Assembly: GCF_048264025.1 (NCBI RefSeq)
Contig: NZ_JBLXDN010000002.1
Coordinates: forward strand, 1 to 64,000
Length of the DNA: 64,000 nucleotides
Direction of reading: 5' to 3'
Source of the DNA: Nitrincola sp048264025
Lineage (GTDB): Bacteria > Pseudomonadota > Gammaproteobacteria > Pseudomonadales > Balneatricaceae
In this document: positions 8,200 to 16,910 of the stretch, piece by piece
How the letters are laid out: each line of letters opens with the position of its first letter
Numbering within the stretch: position 1 is the first letter of the stretch
Notes under the pieces: model-generated
Databases searched by the model: none
Told to the model about the DNA's origin: nothing
What the model saw: only the letters and a program-made list of their open reading frames with translations
Translations under genes and position numbers: made by a program

Positions 8200-9012
8200 A
8201 TGGATTTTGATTTTTCGCTGATATTGGTAAGCCTGACAGCCCTTTCCGGCGTTTTGTGGTTGATCGATGCGTTGTTTTTTGCGCCAAAACGTAAGGCAAA
8301 ACTCGCGGCAGCAGAAGCAGAGCAAGGCCAGGTTTTGCCTGAGACCACTCGGGCAAAAATTCTGCAGCAGCCAGGTTGGGCTGATCTGGGTAAATCCATG
8401 TTTCCAGTGCTGGCTGTGGTGTTGGTGCTGCGTTCTTTCCTGTTTGAACCGTTTCAGATTCCTTCTGGCTCGATGTTACCTACGCTGCAGATTGGTGACT
8501 TCATCCTGGTTAATAAATTTCACTATGGTCTGCGTTTGCCTGTAACTCATACCAAGCTGGTGTCCATTAATGAGCCAGAGCATGGTGAAGTCGTTGTTTT
8601 TCGTTACCCGAATAATCCATCCATCAACTACATTAAGCGAGTCATCGGGCTTCCTGGTGATGTGATTAGCTATCAGAATAAAACCTTCTATATTAATGGT
8701 GAAGAGGTGGAGGCTGAGTTGCTGGCCAGATTGCCTCCTGTTAATCCGGAAGTGCTGTTGTTCAATGAAACGCTGGGTGAACATAGTTATACCACCTATC
8801 AGGATGTAGGTCGGCCCTCTATGACGGCTCAGTGGGTGGTACCGGAAGGCCATTACTTTACCATCGGTGATAATCGTGATAACAGTAATGACAGCCGGTA
8901 TTGGGGATTTGTATCGGAAGAATTGTTGGTAGGTAAAGCTGTTGTTGTCTGGATGCATTGGGACAACTTCTTCAGTCTGCCTGATCTCAGTGTGATGCGT
9001 AAAATCAGATAG
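8200..9012 (+). CDS. lepB: Signal peptidase I
   Basis: Membrane protease that cuts Sec and Tat signal peptides on the periplasmic side. The ATG at 8200 is preferred to the in-frame TTG at 8182 because GAGG precedes it by 6 nt and it gives the MDFDFSLILV N-terminus; the product is 270 aa. The catalytic Ser91 (PSGSMLPTL) and general base Lys146 (NYIKRVIGLPGD) are present, as is the box E pattern GDNRDNSNDSRYWG. Two N-terminal membrane helices (about 5-25 and 65-83) anchor it. Downstream are DUF4845, rnc and era, the standard gammaproteobacterial cluster. Confidence 0.97.
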   Translation: MDFDFSLILVSLTALSGVLWLIDALFFAPKRKAKLAAAEAEQGQVLPETTRAKILQQPGWADLGKSMFPVLAVVLVLRSFLFEPFQIPSGSMLPTLQIGDFILVNKFHYGLRLPVTHTKLVSINEPEHGEVVVFRYPNNPSINYIKRVIGLPGDVISYQNKTFYINGEEVEAELLARLPPVNPEVLLFNETLGEHSYTTYQDVGRPSMTAQWVVPEGHYFTIGDNRDNSNDSRYWGFVSEELLVGKAVVVWMHWDNFFSLPDLSVMRKIR

Positions 9013-9022
9013 GAATAGGCTA

Positions 9023-9403
9023 ATGGAACTTCATGCTAGCAGTAGGCAAAATGGTGCATCTTTCTTCGGTGTTCTGAGTGTACTGATTGTCCTCGGGATC
9101 TTTCTCTCTGTCGGGTTTAAGCTGTTTTCACCCTACTGGGAGTATCGAACGATTACCTCTGTGGTGAAGGCAACCAGTGAAGATCGGGAAGAGCTTGCCA
9201 AGCCGATTGTGCAGATACGCTCCAATCTAAATCGCCGTTTTAATATCAATCAGGTCTCTTTGCCGAGTCAGGATGCGCTAACGATCACCGAGGATGCTGG
9301 CGTGATATTTTTCAACCTCGACTACGAAGTCAGGGTGCCTATGTTCGGTAATGTGGATGCGGTGGTAATGTTCCAGGATAACTACGAAGCCAGAAAGCCT
9401 TGA
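9023..9403 (+). CDS. DUF4845 membrane protein
   Basis: A 126-aa protein with one membrane helix near the N-terminus (about residues 14-34) and a small extracytoplasmic or cytoplasmic domain (DYEVRVPMFGNVDAVVMFQ). Proteins of this family sit between lepB and rnc in many gammaproteobacteria; their function is not known to me. RBS AGGAATAGG-like bases precede the ATG by a few nt, and the TGA stop overlaps the TTG start of rnc. Confidence 0.88.
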   Translation: MELHASSRQNGASFFGVLSVLIVLGIFLSVGFKLFSPYWEYRTITSVVKATSEDREELAKPIVQIRSNLNRRFNINQVSLPSQDALTITEDAGVIFFNLDYEVRVPMFGNVDAVVMFQDNYEARKP

Positions 9404-10089
9404 AAAAGCCTGTAGAAGAGCTGGCCCGGCGTTTAGGGTATAAGTTTGTTGATGAGTCTTTGTTTGAATTGGCGCTGACTCACCGTAGCTGTGGTAAGCG
9501 TAATAATGAACGCCTGGAGTTTCTTGGCGATTCAGTGCTTAATTTCGTTATTGCAGCCGATCTTTATCAGCGTTTTCCTTCGGCTCGGGAAGGACAGCTA
9601 AGCCGTCTTCGTGCCATGATGGTGAAGGGCGAGACGCTAGCTGAGATTGCCCGTGAGCTTGGATTGGGCGATTACCTTCGCCTGGGTTCCGGTGAACTCA
9701 AAAGTGGTGGCTTTCGACGTGACTCTATTCTGGCGGATGCCGTAGAGGCCATTATCGGTGCCATCTATCGAGATGCTGGCTTGGCCACAGCCGAGTCTTA
9801 TGTGCTCAAATGGTATGAAAAGCGCTTGGACGAGCTGGATCTGGATGGTTCGATCAAAGATTCAAAAACTCGCTTACAGGAGTTCCTGCAATCACGTCGC
9901 CTGGATCTGCCTGATTACGAGCTGGTGAGTGTCGAGGGTGAAGCACATGCTCAAACCTTCAACATACATTGTCATACGGCCTTGTTAAACAAGCCTACAG
10001 AAGGCCAAGGTAACAGCCGCCGTCAGGCTGAACAGAATGCCGCTAAAGCGGCTTTGTCGCAGTTGAAACAGGAGAATCGTCGTGACTGA
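9400..10089 (+). CDS. rnc: Ribonuclease III
   Basis: Endonuclease for double-stranded RNA that matures rRNA and controls some mRNAs. Residues 1-150 are the nuclease domain with the signature NERLEFLGDSVL and the second catalytic patch LADAVEAIIGAIY. Residues about 155-225 are the double-stranded RNA-binding domain (SKTRLQEFLQ ... GNSRRQAEQNAAKAAL). The 229 aa are normal. The start is TTG in a TTGA overlap with the preceding stop; E. coli RNase III alignment supports this N-terminus. It overlaps era by 8 bp. Confidence 0.96.
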   Translation: MKKPVEELARRLGYKFVDESLFELALTHRSCGKRNNERLEFLGDSVLNFVIAADLYQRFPSAREGQLSRLRAMMVKGETLAEIARELGLGDYLRLGSGELKSGGFRRDSILADAVEAIIGAIYRDAGLATAESYVLKWYEKRLDELDLDGSIKDSKTRLQEFLQSRRLDLPDYELVSVEGEAHAQTFNIHCHTALLNKPTEGQGNSRRQAEQNAAKAALSQLKQENRRD

Positions 10090-10981
10090 AGTAACTCGTT
10101 GCGGCTTTGTCGCGATTGTTGGCCGTCCGAATGTAGGCAAGTCAACGTTGCTGAATAAGATCCTTGGTCAGAAGCTCAGCATTACCTCACGCAAGCCACA
10201 AACTACCCGCCACCAGATTCTCGGCATTAAAACTGAAGGTGCGGATCAGGTGGTTTACGTGGATACCCCCGGGCTACATAATGATGAGAAAGGCAAAGCG
10301 CTGAACCGCTATATGAACAAGACGGCCTCTGATGCCCTGCGTTATGTCGACCTGGTGGTGTTTCTGGTCGATCGGACCCGTTGGACTGAAGAAGATGATA
10401 TCGTGTTGGAAAAACTGCGTTACGTGACCTGCCCGGTGATCCTGGCGGTGAATAAAATCGATCAGTTGAAAGAGAAGCATGAGCTGCTGCCACAGATTGA
10501 TGTGCTTGCCAACAAGCGTGAATTTACCGCGATCATGCCACTGTCAGCCAAGCAGGGACATAATGTCGTTGAGCTGGAGCAGTTAGTCAGTCGTTACTTA
10601 CCTGAAGGTCCTCACCACTATCCAGAAGATCAGATAACCGATCGCAGTTCGCGCTTTGTTGTGGCTGAAATTGTGCGTGAAAAGCTAATGCGGAATCTGG
10701 GCGATGAAGTTCCTTATGGTATCACCGTTGAGATCGAAGCGTTTGAGCACGATGGTTCACTATTGACTATCAGTGCACTGATTCTGGTTGAACGCGAAGG
10801 GCAAAAACGCATTGTGATCGGTGACAAGGGTGCGGTATTAAAAAACATCGGACGTGATGCGCGCCTCGATATAGAAAAGATGTTCGAGAGTAAAGTGATG
10901 CTGAATCTCTGGGTTAAAGTGCGCCGAGGTTGGTCAGATGATGAGCGTGCTCTTCACAGTCTGGGATACAGGCACGAGTAA
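10082..10981 (+). CDS. era: GTPase Era
   Basis: Essential GTPase that binds the 3' end of 16S rRNA during 30S assembly. The 299 aa contain G1 GRPNVGKST, G3 DTPG, G4 NKID and the C-terminal KH domain with the GDKGAVLKNIGRDAR turn. Start is GTG, preceded by GGAG within rnc (8-bp overlap). The last base of its TAA stop is the A of the recO ATG. Confidence 0.98.
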   Translation: MTEVTRCGFVAIVGRPNVGKSTLLNKILGQKLSITSRKPQTTRHQILGIKTEGADQVVYVDTPGLHNDEKGKALNRYMNKTASDALRYVDLVVFLVDRTRWTEEDDIVLEKLRYVTCPVILAVNKIDQLKEKHELLPQIDVLANKREFTAIMPLSAKQGHNVVELEQLVSRYLPEGPHHYPEDQITDRSSRFVVAEIVREKLMRNLGDEVPYGITVEIEAFEHDGSLLTISALILVEREGQKRIVIGDKGAVLKNIGRDARLDIEKMFESKVMLNLWVKVRRGWSDDERALHSLGYRHE

Positions 10982-11670
10982 TGTCTCAGCATGCTGAACA
11001 GGCTGCAGCCTTCGTTCTGCATTCTCGCCCTTACCGAGAAACCAGCTTGTTGGTTGATCTGTTTACCCTCGAGTATGGGCGTATCAGCGTTGTCGCTCGC
11101 GGGGCGCGTCGCTCCGGATCCGCTCGACGCTTTACGCTGCAGCCGTTTCAATCACTGCATGTCAGTTGGTCAGGGCGGCATGAATTAAAAAATTTGAGTC
11201 AGGCGGAAGTACCTCAGGTTATGGCGCAGCCAGTGGGCAAAGCGCTGCTTTGCGGCCTTTATGCCAATGAGCTGTTGCAGCGCCTGTTGCAGCCAGCTGA
11301 TCCCCATCCGCGACTGTACCTCTATTACACCTATCTGATTCAGGAACTACAGCAGTCGATTGATCTGGAAGGGGCGTTACGTACCTTTGAGCGCCAAGTG
11401 CTGGAAAATATGGGTTACGGTATCGCCTTGAGTCATTGCCTTGCTGGACATTATTATCAATATAATGCCCAGCAAGGCATGGTTGAAACCACAGCCGATA
11501 GTGCCAGTTACACCGGTGAGTGTTTACTGGCCATTGCCGAGGACCGCTATGAGCTGGCTGATGTCAGACGTGCAGCCAAGCGGCTGATGCGTGAAGCGCT
11601 GGCACCTTTGCTGGGTGCAAAACCGTTAAAAAGTCGTGAATTGTTTATGAAAACCAGGAGAACGGCATGA
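10981..11670 (+). CDS. recO: DNA repair protein RecO
   Basis: Recombination mediator that with RecR loads RecA onto SSB-coated single-stranded DNA and anneals strands. The N-terminal OB-fold segment has the family motif HSRPYRETSLLVDLFT and GRISVVARGARR. The middle has LYANELLQRLLQP. At 229 aa it is typical for gammaproteobacteria; the zinc-binding cysteines of other RecO groups are not present, as expected. The gene sits between era and pdxJ with overlaps on both sides (1 bp and 4 bp). Confidence 0.95.
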   Translation: MSQHAEQAAAFVLHSRPYRETSLLVDLFTLEYGRISVVARGARRSGSARRFTLQPFQSLHVSWSGRHELKNLSQAEVPQVMAQPVGKALLCGLYANELLQRLLQPADPHPRLYLYYTYLIQELQQSIDLEGALRTFERQVLENMGYGIALSHCLAGHYYQYNAQQGMVETTADSASYTGECLLAIAEDRYELADVRRAAKRLMREALAPLLGAKPLKSRELFMKTRRTA

Positions 11671-12440
11671 ACTACCCAAAGCAGCTGTTGCTGGGTGTCA
11701 ATATTGACCATATCGCCACCTTGCGTCAGGCGCGTGGTACGCGTTATCCCGATCCAGTCTATGCTGCCTTGCTGGCTGAAGCGGCGGGTGCAGATGGTAT
11801 CACCGTGCATCTGCGCGAGGATCGTCGCCATATTCAGGAGCGTGATATACGCATACTGAAAGAAGTGCTGCAAACCCGGATGAATCTGGAAATGGCGTTG
11901 ACGCCTGATATGCTTGAATTTGCGCTGGAAATTCAACCGGCACATGTATGTCTTGTTCCTGAAAAGCGCGAAGAGTTGACCACGGAAGGTGGCCTGGATG
12001 TGATTACCCATGAAGCCCAGGTTGAGCATTTTTGTCAGACGCTGGGTGCGACAGGTGCTGAAGTTTCTTTATTTATCGACCCGGATAATGCCCAGATCGA
12101 TGCGGCGATTCGCTGTGGAGCTCCAGCGATTGAATTGCATACGGGTGCCTATGCCGATGCTATCACCCCCTTGCAGCAGCAGGAAGAGCTAACCCGCATT
12201 CGCGAAGCGGCCAGCTATGCTTTCAGCCAGGGGCTAGTGGTCAATGCCGGACATGGATTGCATTATCATAATGTGGAAGCTGTAGCTGAGATACTGGAGC
12301 TCAATGAGCTTAATATAGGTCATGCCTTGATCGCTCATGCGTTGTTTGTGGGTGTATCTGATGCGGTTAAAGAAATGAAAGCTCTGATGCTGGCTGCTCG
12401 GCAGCGTGCTGAGCAGGCTGCCCAGTCAGGTTCAAAATGA
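11667..12440 (+). CDS. pdxJ: Pyridoxine 5'-phosphate synthase
   Basis: TIM-barrel enzyme that condenses 3-amino-1-hydroxyacetone phosphate with deoxyxylulose 5-phosphate to make pyridoxine 5'-phosphate. The 257 aa have the family pattern NIDHIATLRQARGTRYPDP near the N-terminus and HLREDRRHIQERD (phosphate and substrate binding), then NAGHGLHYHNV near the C-terminus. It is coupled to recO (ATGA overlap) and to acpS (ATGA overlap), the same order as in E. coli. Confidence 0.98.
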   Translation: MNYPKQLLLGVNIDHIATLRQARGTRYPDPVYAALLAEAAGADGITVHLREDRRHIQERDIRILKEVLQTRMNLEMALTPDMLEFALEIQPAHVCLVPEKREELTTEGGLDVITHEAQVEHFCQTLGATGAEVSLFIDPDNAQIDAAIRCGAPAIELHTGAYADAITPLQQQEELTRIREAASYAFSQGLVVNAGHGLHYHNVEAVAEILELNELNIGHALIAHALFVGVSDAVKEMKALMLAARQRAEQAAQSGSK

Positions 12441-12811
12441 TTTACGGGTTAGGTGTTGATATTATTCAGATTTCACGCATGGCGGAGGCGCTGTCGCGTA
12501 CACCTGGTTTGGCTAAGCGGGTACTGACTGAAGTGGAATATCAGCAGTATCTGCAATCCAGAGATCCTGAACGTTTTATGGCTAAGCGGTTTGCCGCTAA
12601 AGAAGCCGTGGTGAAAGCGCTAGGAACTGGAATTGGCCAGGGTGTTGGTTGGCAGCAGTTACAGATAGATAAAACGGCGCTGGGTAAACCGCTGGTGACA
12701 CTCAGTGGCTATGCTAAAAGCTTGTCAGAAGAGTTGAACATCCGTAATTGGCATCTGTCCTATACAGATGAAAAAGCCTATGTTGTGGCCATGGCTATTG
12801 CGGAAAGTTGA
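12437..12811 (+). CDS. acpS: Holo-[acyl-carrier-protein] synthase
   Basis: Transfers the 4'-phosphopantetheine arm of CoA to acyl carrier protein. The 124 aa have the two Mg-binding motifs: GLGVDIIQISRM (Asp8) at the start and FAAKEAVVKALGTG (Glu58 region). It ends the lepA-to-acpS block; no convincing terminator is seen before cysM. Confidence 0.97.
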   Translation: MIYGLGVDIIQISRMAEALSRTPGLAKRVLTEVEYQQYLQSRDPERFMAKRFAAKEAVVKALGTGIGQGVGWQQLQIDKTALGKPLVTLSGYAKSLSEELNIRNWHLSYTDEKAYVVAMAIAES

Positions 12812-12891
12812 GCCAAAACCTGCAAGCCGTTACCATCGGTAGTTGGCAATGCATATAACAGCTACTCCATTTATATTTGCACAGGATTGTA

Positions 12892-13797
12892 ATGATGATA
12901 TCAACACGCTATCCCACCATCGCAGACTGTATTGGCAATACACCGCTGGTCCGTCTGCAACGCATTACGGTCCCCAACAACAACACGTTGTTATGCAAGC
13001 TGGAAGGCAATAATCCTGCAGGCTCTGTAAAAGATCGCCCGGCACTGAGTATGATTCAGTTGGCGGAGCAGCGTGGTGAGATTCAACCAGGTGATGTCTT
13101 AATCGAAGCTACCTCGGGTAATACCGGTATTGCTCTGGCGATGGCCGCTGCAATAAAAGGCTATAAACTGAAACTGATCATGCCAGCTAATATGAGCCAA
13201 GAGCGCAAGGCCGCTATGAGTGCTTATGGTGCCGAGTTGATTGAGGTCAGCAAAGAGGAGGGCATGGAAGGGGCTCGAGATCTTGCCTTGAACATGCAAG
13301 CTGAAGGGCTGGGAAAAGTATTGGATCAGTTTTCTAATATGGATAACCCTGAAGCCCACTTCCAAACTACCGGCCCCGAGATTTGGCAACAGACTTGTGG
13401 CGAAATAACCCACTTTGTCAGTTCCATGGGAACAACCGGAACTATTATGGGAGTTTCGCGGTTTCTGAAAGAGAAAAACCCGGCTATCCGTATTGCCGGC
13501 CTGCAGCCTGCTGAGGGTTCAGCTATTCCGGGAATTCGCCGCTGGCCGGAAGCCTATCTGCCAAAAATTTTTGAGAGCGCGCGCGTGGATCAGGTATTTG
13601 ATATCACCCAGGAAGAGGCTGAAACCATGATGCGTCGTTTGGCAAGGGAAGAAGGTATTTTTGCGGGCGTATCGTCCGGTGGTTCAGTCGCAGGTGCATT
13701 GAAGCTGGCCGAACAGGTAGAGAGTGCCACGATTGTTTGTATCGTTTGTGACCGTGGAGATCGTTACCTGTCCACCGGTGTTTTTGACCCTCATTAA
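12892..13797 (+). CDS. cysM: Cysteine synthase B (CysM)
   Basis: PLP enzyme that makes cysteine (or S-sulfocysteine) from O-acetylserine. It has GNTPLVRLQR, the PLP lysine in NPAGSVKDR (Lys47), the phosphate-binding loop TSGNTG, and the C-terminal SSGGSVAG. At 301 aa it has the CysM rather than CysK length, and the motif NNPAGSVKDR is CysM-like. Start is ATG 12892 or 12895; AGGA at 12883-12886 serves both, and the longer is listed. In pseudomonads and relatives cysM also stands just before relA. Confidence 0.95.
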   Translation: MMISTRYPTIADCIGNTPLVRLQRITVPNNNTLLCKLEGNNPAGSVKDRPALSMIQLAEQRGEIQPGDVLIEATSGNTGIALAMAAAIKGYKLKLIMPANMSQERKAAMSAYGAELIEVSKEEGMEGARDLALNMQAEGLGKVLDQFSNMDNPEAHFQTTGPEIWQQTCGEITHFVSSMGTTGTIMGVSRFLKEKNPAIRIAGLQPAEGSAIPGIRRWPEAYLPKIFESARVDQVFDITQEEAETMMRRLAREEGIFAGVSSGGSVAGALKLAEQVESATIVCIVCDRGDRYLSTGVFDPH

Positions 13798-13824
13798 ACT
13801 GTCAGGGAAGGAGTAACCACCCTA

Positions 13825-16098
13825 ATGGTTAAGGTACGCGACGAACATCCTGTCAGAGATGATGGCTCTGTCGATCTGGAATTATGGCTGCAGCGCTTGC
13901 AGATGCAAACGGACGTTGCCGATGCGGAACAACTGTGCCGAGCGTGTGAAACGGTCAGAAGTGCGCATGAAGCTTCGCTAGCTGGAAATGCTGATTGGAC
14001 CGAGTCGCACAAAAACTGTTACAGCATCGGCCTCGAAATGGCGCAGATACTGGCAGAGTTACAGCAGGATCAGGAGACGCTGGTAGCCGCTGTGCTCTAC
14101 CGAGCTGTGCGAGAGGAAAAGCTTAGTCTGGCAACCGTTAAAAAAGAATTTGGTGCCAGTATAGAAACCCTGATTCAGGGTGTGTTGCAGATGGCCGCCA
14201 TTGGCAGCCGCAAAAATCCGCGTCATGACTCTACGGTGTTGGGTGAGAGCGAAGGGCAGGTAGATAACCTGCGTAAAATGCTGGTCGCGATGATTGATGA
14301 TGTCCGCGTGGCGCTGATCAAAATTGCCGAGCGTACCTGTGCTATTCGTCGGGTCAAGGATGATAGCCGCAAGAAACGCTACCTGGTCGCTCGCGAAGTC
14401 TTTGATATCTATGCGCCCTTGGCTCACCGCCTGGGTATCGGTCATATCAAGTGGGAACTGGAGGATCTGTCTTTCCGCTATCTCAAGCCGAATGACTATA
14501 AAAACATTGCCCGTTTGTTGGATGAAAAACGCCTGGATCGCCAGCTGTTTATCAATGAAGTGGTAGATCAGCTACGCAGTCGTCTGGAAGATGCCGCGAT
14601 TGCCGGAGATGTTCATGGCCGAGCCAAGCACATATACAGTATCTGGCGCAAAATGCAGCGTAAGAACATCGAGTTCAATCAGGTATTTGATGTGCGTGCT
14701 GTACGCATTCTGGTACCTGAAGTCCGTGACTGTTATACCGTACTGGGTATAGTACATGGCCTGTGGCGTAATATTCCCAATGAGTTTGACGATTATATCG
14801 CCTCACCCAAGTCCAATGGCTACCGTTCTCTGCATACGGCTGTATTCGGGCCGGAAGGTAAGGTGCTGGAGATACAGATTCGTACCTTTGAAATGCATGA
14901 AGAGGCGGAACTGGGTGTCTGTGCTCACCATCTGTATAAAGGTACCGATGTGCGCGCCCGTCGCGATGGCTATGAAGAGAAAATATCCTGGTTGCGTCAG
15001 GTGCTGGAGTGGCACGATGACCTGGGTGAAAGCGAAGGTCTTCGCGAAATTCTGCGCGGTGATGTAACCCAGGACCGTGTATATGTATTCACACCGGATG
15101 GTCACGTAATCGATATGCCATCCGCTTCAACACCTGTGGACTTTGCCTACCGTGTGCATACTGAGGTGGGCCACCGTTGTCGGGGGGCCAAGGTTAATGG
15201 TCGTATTGTACCATTGAACCATGCGCTGAAAACTGGCGATCAGATCGAGATTCTTACCAGTAGTGAGCAGCGCCCACGGCGAGACTGGCTGAACATCAAC
15301 CTGGGGTATGTGACTACCTCCAGGGCCCGTGCCAAAGTGGCTCATTGGTTTAAGCAGCAGGCCAAGGATCAAAATGCTGAAGCTGGTCGAGATATGGTTG
15401 AGCGTGAAATGCGTCGCCTGGCTCTGGATATTCACCAGCTGAATCTGAAATTGATAGCACAGGGTTTGAATTTCAAATTTGTTGATGACATGTTTGCGGC
15501 AATAGGTGCGGGTGATCTGCGTCTGTCGCAACTGCTGAATGAAGCACAGAAACAGACTGAACCCACCCATGATGAGCAGATGGATCTGCAGCTACTGCCA
15601 AGCCAGCATCGCCATGTAAGTCATACTCAGGGCAGTGCTGATGCAGTAAGTATTCAGGGTGTCGGTAATTTGTTGACCGTTATGGCCAGTTGCTGCAAGC
15701 CGGTACCGGGTGATCCGATTGTCGGTTTTATTACCCAAGGACGAGGCGTGTCGATCCATCATGAAAACTGTAGTAATTTGCAGACATTACGGGAAACTGA
15801 GCCTCGCCGGATAGTATCGGTCGATTGGGATGAGGCTGGTGAAAATACCTATCCAGTCGATGTAATGATCGAAGCTTATGACCGCTCTGGACTATTGCGG
15901 GATGTGATGATGATTCTGGCCAACGAAAAATTAAATATCCTGTCGGCCAACACCAAAACGGATAAGCAAAGTAATATTGCCCGTCTGTCGATGACTGTAG
16001 AAATATCCCGGCTGGAAATGTTGGGGCGTCTGATGGATAAGCTCAATCAGTTGCCTAACGTTATCGATGTTCATCGTGAAAGAGACGGGAAGCACTGA
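13825..16098 (+). CDS. relA: GTP pyrophosphokinase RelA
   Basis: Ribosome-associated (p)ppGpp synthetase that signals amino-acid starvation. The 757 aa comprise a degenerate HD domain: where SpoT has HDxxED there is VLYRAVREE, so no hydrolase activity is expected. The synthetase domain follows, with EFDDYIASPKSNGYRSLHT and EIQIRT; the acidic FDD is the RelA type. Then come TGS (RVYVFTPDGHVIDMP), a zinc-finger/RIS region with ASCCKPVPGDPIVGFITQGRGVSIH, and a C-terminal ACT domain. Its TGA stop overlaps the mazG ATG by one base. Confidence 0.98.
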   Translation: MVKVRDEHPVRDDGSVDLELWLQRLQMQTDVADAEQLCRACETVRSAHEASLAGNADWTESHKNCYSIGLEMAQILAELQQDQETLVAAVLYRAVREEKLSLATVKKEFGASIETLIQGVLQMAAIGSRKNPRHDSTVLGESEGQVDNLRKMLVAMIDDVRVALIKIAERTCAIRRVKDDSRKKRYLVAREVFDIYAPLAHRLGIGHIKWELEDLSFRYLKPNDYKNIARLLDEKRLDRQLFINEVVDQLRSRLEDAAIAGDVHGRAKHIYSIWRKMQRKNIEFNQVFDVRAVRILVPEVRDCYTVLGIVHGLWRNIPNEFDDYIASPKSNGYRSLHTAVFGPEGKVLEIQIRTFEMHEEAELGVCAHHLYKGTDVRARRDGYEEKISWLRQVLEWHDDLGESEGLREILRGDVTQDRVYVFTPDGHVIDMPSASTPVDFAYRVHTEVGHRCRGAKVNGRIVPLNHALKTGDQIEILTSSEQRPRRDWLNINLGYVTTSRARAKVAHWFKQQAKDQNAEAGRDMVEREMRRLALDIHQLNLKLIAQGLNFKFVDDMFAAIGAGDLRLSQLLNEAQKQTEPTHDEQMDLQLLPSQHRHVSHTQGSADAVSIQGVGNLLTVMASCCKPVPGDPIVGFITQGRGVSIHHENCSNLQTLRETEPRRIVSVDWDEAGENTYPVDVMIEAYDRSGLLRDVMMILANEKLNILSANTKTDKQSNIARLSMTVEISRLEMLGRLMDKLNQLPNVIDVHRERDGKH

Positions 16099-16910
16099 TG
16101 TATACACTGGATGATCTGCTGTTTCTTATGGCACGGCTGCGCAGCCCGCAAGGTTGCCCCTGGGACCAACAACAGACTTTCAGTTCGATCGTGCCGCATA
16201 CCCTGGAAGAGGTGTATGAGGTGATTGATACTCTGGAACGAGAGGACTGGCTACATCTGAAAGATGAGCTGGGTGATCTGTTGTTTCAGGTGGTGTTCTA
16301 TGCCCAACTGGCTGACGAAGCCGAGCTGTTCAGATTTACTGATATCATTGATCAGTTGGTGGCTAAGCTAGTCAGGCGTCACCCGCATGTATTTCCGGAT
16401 GGGCAGCTCTATACCGATAAGCAACAGCCATCGATTGATCCGGCTCAGGTTAACCAACGTTGGGAAACGATCAAGCAGCAGGAGCGTGGTGAACGACAGC
16501 AACACTCCGTTCTGGATGAAGTCCCTCAGGCGTTGCCAGCACTGAATCGTGCAGCTAAATTGCAGAAACGTGCTGCTAATGTCGGGTTTGACTGGGCTGA
16601 TGCCGAGGGTGTGCTGGACAAAATTGAAGAAGAGATCGCCGAACTGCGCCAGGCTATCCGTGGCGGCCGTCATAGTGAAGTGCTTGATGAAGCCGGTGAT
16701 CTTCTGTTTGCCCAGGTAAATCTTTGCAGGCACCTTAAACTTGATCCTGAGCAAGCCCTGCGCAGTACCAATCGTAAATTTGAACGGCGCTTCCGCTATG
16801 TCGAAACCCAGGTTAAGCAGCAGCGGGGAGATTTCTCCAGCTACTCACTGGAAGAGCTGGATGCCTTCTGGAATCAAGCCAAACAGAGAGAAACAGCCGA
16901 TGAGCATTAA
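16098..16910 (+). CDS. mazG: Nucleoside triphosphate pyrophosphohydrolase MazG
   Basis: House-cleaning NTP pyrophosphatase that converts (d)NTPs to NMPs and in E. coli lowers ppGpp effects under starvation, so its coupling to relA is functionally sensible. It has 270 aa with two MazG folds. The first has the metal motifs EEVYEVID and KDELGDLLFQVVFY. The second has EEEIAELRQAI and DEAGDLLFAQVNL. The last 11 bp overlap the start of ppc. Confidence 0.96.
   Translation: MYTLDDLLFLMARLRSPQGCPWDQQQTFSSIVPHTLEEVYEVIDTLEREDWLHLKDELGDLLFQVVFYAQLADEAELFRFTDIIDQLVAKLVRRHPHVFPDGQLYTDKQQPSIDPAQVNQRWETIKQQERGERQQHSVLDEVPQALPALNRAAKLQKRAANVGFDWADAEGVLDKIEEEIAELRQAIRGGRHSEVLDEAGDLLFAQVNLCRHLKLDPEQALRSTNRKFERRFRYVETQVKQQRGDFSSYSLEELDAFWNQAKQRETADEH

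Noticed and set aside
13825..16098. Could the relA gene be spoT?
   Set aside because: The HD hydrolase motif is lost and the synthetase has the acidic FDD of RelA; the position next to mazG also fits relA.
16741..16899. N-terminal extension of ppc by 53 codons
   Set aside because: It overlaps the certain mazG frame and does not resemble PEP carboxylase; the ATG at 16900 fits the family.
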